Positions 58,946-64,000 of a DNA stretch of 64,000 nucleotides are shown one piece after another. The translations under genes were made by a program, and so were the position numbers. How positions within the stretch are numbered: the stretch's first letter is position 1; every line of letters begins with the position of its first letter. The stretch spans positions 62,001 through 126,000 of the forward strand of contig NZ_JAGTAR010000017.1 of assembly GCF_018156225.1 (NCBI RefSeq), in the 5' to 3' direction. The stretch is from Carboxylicivirga sediminis. Its GTDB lineage: Bacteria; Bacteroidota; Bacteroidia; Bacteroidales; Marinilabiliaceae. Under the pieces are notes generated by a model, which saw only the letters and a list, made by a program, of their open reading frames with translations, ran no database searches and had not been told where the DNA came from.

Positions 58946-60244
58946 ATGACTAAAGAATTCAAAGCAACGCCTTATAAACTGGAGTCGGTTAAATCAGGCA
59001 AACAGTTTGAGGACGAAGGCTGGACACTGGATGCACCAAATGAGCATGAGTGTAGTTTGGTAAGAGCTATCTATAATAAAAAACAAATTGAAGTTAAGGA
59101 TAATTCATACGGTGTATTCCGTTTCGCCGACTGGCTACCCGTGCATAAAATGCTGGAGGGATCATCGGCGCCTGTTACTTATAAGAGCGAAGGTTTAGCT
59201 AAGCACCTTGGGTTATCTGATTTATATATCACATTTAGTGGTTACTGGCCCGAGAAGGGGGCCAACTTCCGTACTTGTTCTTTCAAAGAAACTGAAGCAT
59301 ATTCAGTAGGGGGAAGATTGAACAACGAGGATGGAACCGTATTGGTTGTCGCTTCGGCCGGTAATACAGCCAGAGCCTTTGCACGCGTTTGCTCAGATAA
59401 TAATATTCCTTTGTTACTTTGTGTGCCAGAAGATAATATTGATGCTTTGTGGTTCGATGAGCCTATCAAAGATAATGTTAAGCTGGTGGTGACAAAGTCT
59501 GGTAGTGATTATTTTGACGCTATCCATTTGTCGAACCTGGCTTGCGAGCTGGATGGTTTTATTGCCGAAGGAGGTGCTAAAAATGTGGCCCGTCGCGATG
59601 GTATGGGAACCACTACTTTGTCTGCAGTTACCACCATTGGTCGTATTCCACAGTATTATTTTCAGGCAGTGGGTAGTGGCACAGGAGCTATTGCAGCCTG
59701 GGAAGCCAACAAACGATTGATTGAAGATGGGCGTTTTGGTAAGCGTTTCATGAAGCTGATGGTGTCACAAAATGTACCTTTTCTGCCGATTCATGATGCA
59801 TGGAAAGCGGATTCGCGCAAGATGTTACCGCTGGATGATGATATAGCCCGCCGACAGGTGGAAGAAATTGATGCGAAGGTATTATCAAACCGAAAACCTC
59901 CGTACGCTATTTTTGGTGGCTTATATGATGCCATGAAAGAGGCTGGTGGTGATGTATTAACAGCTACCAATGAAGCAGCTCTGGAAGCAGCCCGTATATT
60001 TGAAGAAACTGAAGGTAATGATATTCATCCTGCAGCAGCTGTAGCAACAGCTACGCTCATTCAGGCTGTTAAAGACGGTGTAGTTGATAAAGACGATTGC
60101 ATCATGCTTAATATTACCGGAGGAGGTGAGAAGCGTTTCAAGAGTGACAAAGAGATTGTGTATTTAAAGCCAGTGCATGTTTTTGACATTACTCCATCGA
60201 AAGAAGATGTGGTGAAGGTGTTGAGTCAATTGTTTAAAAAATAG
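58946..60244 (+). CDS. Cysteate synthase-like PLP enzyme (threonine-synthase fold)
   Basis: The start at 58946 (MTKEFKATPYKLESV) fits the family; upstream residues look like leader sequence. The ~432-residue fold-type II PLP protein has FSGYWPEKGANFRTCSFKETEAY (the PLP lysine is in CSFKETEAY), VVASAGNTARAFARV and the phosphate-cup QAVGSGTGAIAAWE. It resembles the methanogen-type cysteate synthase, which makes L-cysteate from phosphoserine and sulfite. In Bacteroidota that product feeds capnine-type sulfonolipids. A threonine synthase role is less likely given the sequence details. It is followed four bases later by the PhnA-like gene. Confidence 0.82.
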   Translation: MTKEFKATPYKLESVKSGKQFEDEGWTLDAPNEHECSLVRAIYNKKQIEVKDNSYGVFRFADWLPVHKMLEGSSAPVTYKSEGLAKHLGLSDLYITFSGYWPEKGANFRTCSFKETEAYSVGGRLNNEDGTVLVVASAGNTARAFARVCSDNNIPLLLCVPEDNIDALWFDEPIKDNVKLVVTKSGSDYFDAIHLSNLACELDGFIAEGGAKNVARRDGMGTTTLSAVTTIGRIPQYYFQAVGSGTGAIAAWEANKRLIEDGRFGKRFMKLMVSQNVPFLPIHDAWKADSRKMLPLDDDIARRQVEEIDAKVLSNRKPPYAIFGGLYDAMKEAGGDVLTATNEAALEAARIFEETEGNDIHPAAAVATATLIQAVKDGVVDKDDCIMLNITGGGEKRFKSDKEIVYLKPVHVFDITPSKEDVVKVLSQLFKK

Positions 60245-60248
60245 AATA

Positions 60249-60824
60249 ATGAGTGTAGAAAAGGCGCTATTGGCGCGAAGTGGCGGTAAATGTGAATTGT
60301 GTGGAAGCGAAGAAGGATTGACTGTTTATCAGGTGCCTCCTGTAGAGGAAGTGGTTGAAAAATGCATCATAACCTGTTCAACTTGTCGAACGCAAATAGA
60401 GCAGCCTGATGCGATGGATGCTAATCACTGGCGATGCCTGAATGATAGTATGTGGAGCACAGAACCGGCTGTACAGGTAATGGCCTGGCGATTGCTAAAT
60501 AGACTGAAAGCCGAAGGCTGGCCCCAGGATTTACTGGATATGCTATATCTAGATGACGATACCTTAGATTGGGCCAAAGCTGATGGAGATGGGTTGAGTG
60601 ATGATGAGGTGGTGAAGTACATTGACAGCAATGGTGCAGAATTGCAGGCCGGTGATACTGTGGTGTTGATTAAAGATTTAAATGTGAAAGGAAGTAGTTT
60701 TGTTGCCAAACGCGGTACAGCTGTTCGTAATATTATTCTTTCGCATGGTGATCCTGAGCACATTGAAGGAAAGGTAAATGGGCAGCATATTTATATTCTC
60801 ACTAAGTACGTAAAGAAAAACTAA
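60249..60824 (+). CDS. PhnA-family zinc-ribbon protein
   Basis: The 191-residue protein has an N-terminal zinc ribbon (SGGKCELCGSEEGL, then CIITCSTCRTQIEQP) and the C-terminal PhnA domain (GAELQAGDTVVLIKDLNVKGSS, KRGTAVRNIILS, IEGKVNGQHIYILTKYVKK). Despite its name the family's role is not settled, and PhnA of the phosphonoacetate hydrolase kind is a different protein. It lies four bases after the cysteate-synthase-like gene, so they are probably cotranscribed. Confidence 0.9.
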   Translation: MSVEKALLARSGGKCELCGSEEGLTVYQVPPVEEVVEKCIITCSTCRTQIEQPDAMDANHWRCLNDSMWSTEPAVQVMAWRLLNRLKAEGWPQDLLDMLYLDDDTLDWAKADGDGLSDDEVVKYIDSNGAELQAGDTVVLIKDLNVKGSSFVAKRGTAVRNIILSHGDPEHIEGKVNGQHIYILTKYVKKN

Positions 60825-60845
60825 TAAACGCATTTGATAATTATA

Positions 60846-60884
60846 CAGGGGGTGACTACTTTAGAACAAAATAGTCACCCCCTG
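60846..60884. promoter_or_regulatory. Perfect 13-bp hairpin between the PhnA and antiporter genes
   Basis: CAGGGGGTGACTA (60846-60858) pairs perfectly with TAGTCACCCCCTG (60872-60884) across a 13-nt loop. No T-run follows on either strand. It sits 20 nt before the antiporter start, so it might end the upstream mRNA or be an operator or a translation-control hairpin. Confidence 0.55.
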
Positions 60885-60904
60885 AATGTTAATAGACCGA
60901 CAGT

Positions 60905-62128
60905 ATGCTTTTGAATATTGCTTTAATCGTCACCTTAGCTTTGGTTTTATACTACCTGTTTTCACTCGTTAAATTGCCAGGGATTCTCGGTTTAATAGTT
61001 GCCGGAATTATTGTTGGGCCGAGTGTTTTAGATGTGGTTGATCCGGAAGTGAGCACCATATTAAAGGAGCTCAAAACGGCAGCATTAATCGTCATACTTA
61101 TACGTGCGGGTCTGGGGATTAACCGCAAAACCTTGCATAAAGTAGGACGTCCGGCAATTAATATGAGCTTTATTCCTGGGGTAATTGAAGGAAGCATGGT
61201 AATGGTTGCTGCACATTTCTTATTCGACTTCACATGGATTGAAGGGGGCATTTTAGGCTTTATAATAGCTGCTGTTTCTCCTGCTGTGGTAGTGCCAACC
61301 ATGCTTGATCTGAAAGAAAAAGGTTTTGGAAATAAGAAAGAAGTGCCAACTTTGGTGTTGGCAGGTGCCTCGGTGGATGATGTATTTGCTATCACTATCT
61401 TTAGCGTTTTTATTGGCTTGGCCGCTGGTACAAGCATCGATATTGGGCACTTAATCTGGAGTGTGCCGGCAGGGATTGTGCTGGGGGCTTTGCTGGGCTT
61501 GGTGTTAGGATGGGGCTTAGTCTGGTTCTTCAAGAAATTTCATATCAGGGACACAAAAAAGGTCATCATCTTTATGATTGTTGCTGTGGTGTTTTATGAA
61601 TTATCTGAGATGGAGGCTGTAAAATTAGTCATCCCACTGGCAGGCCTTCTGGGAATCATGGCGATTGGTTTTATCATCCTTGAGCAATACGGTAAGTTGG
61701 CAAAACGCCTGGCTTCTAAGTTCAACAAAGTATGGGTGTTATCCGAAATATTACTATTTGTATACATTGGGACGGAAGTACAGATAAAGCAGCTGGATGT
61801 CTCTATAGTTGGCGTAGGGTTATTAATCCTTGTATTGGGCTTGATGGCTCGTAGTTTTGGCGTTTGGCTATCGTTACTGGGCTCTGATTTAAATAGCAAG
61901 GAAAAACTTTTCTGTGTGATTGCCTACTGGCCAAAAGCCACTGTGCAGGCTGCCATTGGGGCCGTACCTCTGAGTCTAATTGAAGCCGGGAAGCTGGGGA
62001 GTGTGTCTGTGGAAACGGGTCAGGTGATTCTGGCCATTGCTGTATTGAGTATTATCACAACCGCCCCTGTTGGAGCTATTGGTATAAAATTGTTTGGACC
62101 GAAGTTGTTGGGGAAAGATAATGAGTAA
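60905..62128 (+). CDS. Cation:proton antiporter (CPA2-like Na+/H+ exchanger)
   Basis: The 407-residue protein is almost wholly membrane-embedded, with about 12 helices. It opens with the CPA2 pattern YYLFSLVKLPGILGLIVAGIIVGPSVL (key part LPGILGLIVAGIIVGPSV), has LRAG-like LIRAGLGINRK, and AAVSPAVVVPTMLDLKE around helix 5. It ends after the last helix, without the C-terminal nucleotide-binding RCK/TrkA domain found in Kef-type members. The transported cation is not readable. Confidence 0.93.
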   Translation: MLLNIALIVTLALVLYYLFSLVKLPGILGLIVAGIIVGPSVLDVVDPEVSTILKELKTAALIVILIRAGLGINRKTLHKVGRPAINMSFIPGVIEGSMVMVAAHFLFDFTWIEGGILGFIIAAVSPAVVVPTMLDLKEKGFGNKKEVPTLVLAGASVDDVFAITIFSVFIGLAAGTSIDIGHLIWSVPAGIVLGALLGLVLGWGLVWFFKKFHIRDTKKVIIFMIVAVVFYELSEMEAVKLVIPLAGLLGIMAIGFIILEQYGKLAKRLASKFNKVWVLSEILLFVYIGTEVQIKQLDVSIVGVGLLILVLGLMARSFGVWLSLLGSDLNSKEKLFCVIAYWPKATVQAAIGAVPLSLIEAGKLGSVSVETGQVILAIAVLSIITTAPVGAIGIKLFGPKLLGKDNE

Positions 62129-62185
62129 GCATTGCCTCGAATCAAATGAGTGATTTTTAGTGTATGAAATGTTTATGATAAAATA

Positions 62186-62300
62186 ATAGTTAGTACTATG
62201 TATCTTTTATAGTACTAACTATGTATATCGATTAGTTATAACTATATGCAAATGATAGTAGTAACTATAAATCATCAATAGTTGCTATATGCGTTATCAA
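62186..62300. repeat. Direct-repeat array, five 23-bp units each with dyad ATAGT-N4-ACTAT
   Basis: Unit starts are exactly 23 bp apart: 62186, 62209, 62232, 62255 and 62278. Dyads read ATAGTTAGTACTAT, ATAGTACTAACTAT, TTAGTTATAACTAT (one change), ATAGTAGTAACTAT and a half-degenerate ATAGTTGCTATATG. Units 1 and 2 also form a perfect 14-bp inverted repeat (62186-62199 and 62209-62222), and 62233-62244 is itself a 12-bp palindrome. The array lies between convergent genes, 57 bp after the antiporter stop and 22 bp from the stop of the HExxH gene. Confidence 0.9.
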
Positions 62301-62322
62301 TCGTTCATTTTATGATATAGTT

Positions 62323-62982
62323 TTACTGCTCAAGGAGGGATTCTTCTATCTGGGTTAAAATACGAACGGGTGTCATATAGATTTGAGACTTGTAATGTTT
62401 GTAATCATCTGATGCATCAGAATCATGCAGTACATAGTTGGCCCAGTGGTATAAATATTGGCCAAAACCGGCTGCGATAGTTAGGCTGTCTGTATAATGT
62501 TCTACTTGCCTCTTGCCTTTTTGTGACAGGTACTGAAGGCCTCGCTCCATCACTCCTGTAACTTTTCTGCTTTCATAGTCGCGAATGTGCATCAGTTCAT
62601 GAGCAAATAATCCAATACGTGCTTCAGAAGGTACATCCTTAAGGTGTACACCTTTAAATGATTCTTTTTTATTAACCAGGATGACATATCGCCTGTTCTT
62701 TTTTCCCAGTAGTAGTGAAAAGAAGTGAGGACGTGCTGCCATAGTGGTTTTAATATTTTTGTTTCTGACCTTAATTTTGCAATTATGCAGGTCTGCAAAC
62801 TCCTGATAGGGCACCATAAAATCCTTTAGATAAGTGCTATTAAAGCTTGTATCTACTTTTAGGTTGCCAATTTTATTGTATCGTTTGATTTTTTGATTAA
62901 CCGAATCTTGAGCGGTAATCACCGAAGAAATAAGTACACCTGTTACTAACCCAAACAAATCTTTCAACATCATATCCAACAA
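62323..62982 (-). CDS. Exported HExxH protein, putative metallopeptidase
   Basis: The 219-residue protein has a signal-like N-terminus (MLKDLFGLVTGVLISSVITAQ after a possible internal start at Met5). Residues ~125-140 read LFAHELMHIRDYESRK, an HExxH zinc motif followed by Asp/Glu in a second-shell position, as in gluzincins. RQVEHYTDSLTIAAGFG further on could give the third ligand. It is small for a known M48 or M56 peptidase and I cannot place it in a family. Activity is not proven. Confidence 0.65.
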   Translation of the reverse strand: MLDMMLKDLFGLVTGVLISSVITAQDSVNQKIKRYNKIGNLKVDTSFNSTYLKDFMVPYQEFADLHNCKIKVRNKNIKTTMAARPHFFSLLLGKKNRRYVILVNKKESFKGVHLKDVPSEARIGLFAHELMHIRDYESRKVTGVMERGLQYLSQKGKRQVEHYTDSLTIAAGFGQYLYHWANYVLHDSDASDDYKHYKSQIYMTPVRILTQIEESLLEQ

Positions 62983-63147
62983 GTTTTTGATTAGTATTTA
63001 TGTATTTTCTTACCGAAATGTTACGGATAAGACGTTAAAAAATGTGAACAAAAACCCTAAGTAACTTATGTATAGGGTTTTGATTGTTGTTCAGGAACGG
63101 TTATATAGCTAGTGGTTATTCCGGAATAAAAACCACTAGCTGATGTT

Positions 63148-64000
63148 TTAGCTCATTTGCATTGAGTGCAGTTTCTTATAAATCCCATCTTTAGCGATTA
63201 GCTCATCGTGCGTGCCTGTTTCTACAATCTCTCCCTCATTAAAAACACAAATCATATCAGCATTACGCACGGTTGATAATCGGTGCGCAATCACCAAAGA
63301 GGTACGATTCTTCATCAGGTTTTCAAGTGCATCCTGCACCAAGCGTTCTGATTCGGTATCTAAGGCTGAGGTGGCTTCATCAAGAATCAGTATAGGTGGA
63401 TTTTTCAAGATGGCCCTTGCGATGCTAATGCGTTGGCGCTGACCACCCGACAGTTTGCTTCCCCGGTCGCCAATGACGGTTTGATAACCTTCTTCTGTAG
63501 CGGTGATAAAATCATGTGCGTTGGCAACTTTAGCTGCATTAATTACTTCTTCTTCGCTTGCCTGCTCCACACCAAAAGTAATGTTGTTGTATATGGTATC
63601 GTTGAAAAGGATGGCTTCCTGATTCACGTTACCCATCAATTCCCTAAGGTTATATAATTTTAAATCCTTAATGTTATGACCATCGATGTAGATGCCACCT
63701 TCCTGCACGTCGTAAAAACGAGGCAGTAAATCAACAAATGTGGTTTTACCACTACCTGATTGACCTACCAGAGCAATGGTTTTTCCTTGCGGAATACTCA
63801 GGCTTACATCTTTCAGTACTTTTACATCTTCGTAGGCAAAACTGATGTTGCGGTATTCTATCTGATTTTTAAAAGTGGTGATAGCTTTAGAGCCATCATG
63901 CTCTTTAATATCCAGGTCGGCACTTAATACCTGCTCAATACGCTCGTAGGCCGCCATTCCTTTCTGGATGCTATAGGCTGCTTGTGAGAATGCTTTTGCA
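63148..64000 (-). CDS. MsbA-like ABC transporter, ATPase part; N-terminal membrane domain beyond the right edge
   Basis: The frame stays open to the right edge upstream of the Met at 63957, so the gene is truncated there and only ~284 residues are seen. They include the end of the membrane domain (SIQKGMAAYERIEQVL) and a complete ATPase domain: Walker A GQSGSGKTTFVD, Q-loop region, the canonical signature LSGGQRQRISIARAI, Walker B ILILDEATSALD and H-loop VIAHRLSTV. The lead-in GMAAYERIEQVL is typical of MsbA/lipid-flippase-like exporters. The substrate is unknown. Confidence 0.93.
   Translation of the reverse strand, partial: AKAFSQAAYSIQKGMAAYERIEQVLSADLDIKEHDGSKAITTFKNQIEYRNISFAYEDVKVLKDVSLSIPQGKTIALVGQSGSGKTTFVDLLPRFYDVQEGGIYIDGHNIKDLKLYNLRELMGNVNQEAILFNDTIYNNITFGVEQASEEEVINAAKVANAHDFITATEEGYQTVIGDRGSKLSGGQRQRISIARAILKNPPILILDEATSALDTESERLVQDALENLMKNRTSLVIAHRLSTVRNADMICVFNEGEIVETGTHDELIAKDGIYKKLHSMQMS

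Noticed and set aside
16120-62300. CRISPR arrays
   Set aside because: The three tandem arrays have no unique spacers between repeats and no cas genes are in the window.

Overview
The window comes from a chromosome of a Bacteroidota member, most likely of the marine or anaerobic Bacteroidales/Marinilabiliales side. The evidence is a SusC/SusD pair, lipoproteins with Bacteroidota-type signal peptides, TAnnTTTG-type promoter boxes with few Shine-Dalgarno sites, a TamB/TsaD divergent pair, ExbB-ExbD-ExbD-TonB, an ECF sigma factor followed by a membrane-anchored beta-barrel protein, and a cysteate synthase of the kind tied to sulfonolipids. I see no rRNA, tRNA, prophage or CRISPR array. The placement below phylum is inference.

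Layout. 1-8.9 kb: a glycan-use locus on + with a truncated SusC, SusD, a Tat-exported GH109-type glycosidase, a lipoprotein zinc protease with a discoidin-like domain, and a DUF3472 lipoprotein. 9-13.5 kb: three periplasmic PpiC/SurA-type folding factors. 13.5-16 kb: DUF2752, TM2, SRAP and a Crp/Fnr regulator. 16.1-22.3 kb, all on -: Tex, a DEAD-box helicase, an RlmI-type methyltransferase, a DEDD exonuclease and DUF5063. 22.5-25.7 kb on +: Yip1-like protein, SmpB, ECF sigma factor and its anchored barrel partner.

25.7-29.4 kb on -: a compact five-gene cassette (PqqD-like protein, 69-residue proline-rich peptide, HPr-kinase-like protein, S26-like peptidase, ABC exporter). It looks like a peptide modification and export system with no recognisable cyclase. 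This is the most system-like novelty in the window.

29.5-37.7 kb: TsaD, TamB, and an ExbB/ExbD/ExbD/TonB operon. 37.7-41 kb: a tandem-repeat array, TauE/SafE, a REP-associated tyrosine transposase element and GlyA. 41-50.3 kb: two paralogous CBS-ClC channels on either side of a NUMOD4/HNH protein, a GroES-like protein and Dus, then a TonB-dependent receptor. 50.3-57.2 kb: DUF2520, LutA-like, a Cys-rich protein, MsrB, and etfB-etfA-acyl-CoA dehydrogenase. 57.2-64 kb: sulfatase, cysteate synthase, PhnA, a cation/proton antiporter, an HExxH protein and a truncated MsbA-like ABC transporter.

The second main novelty is three unrelated intergenic tandem arrays with periods of 20-23 bp (16.12-16.36, 37.69-37.97 and 62.19-62.30 kb). 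Each sits right at the 3' end of a gene, and two lie between convergent genes. All functional statements are homology judgements by eye; no search was run.
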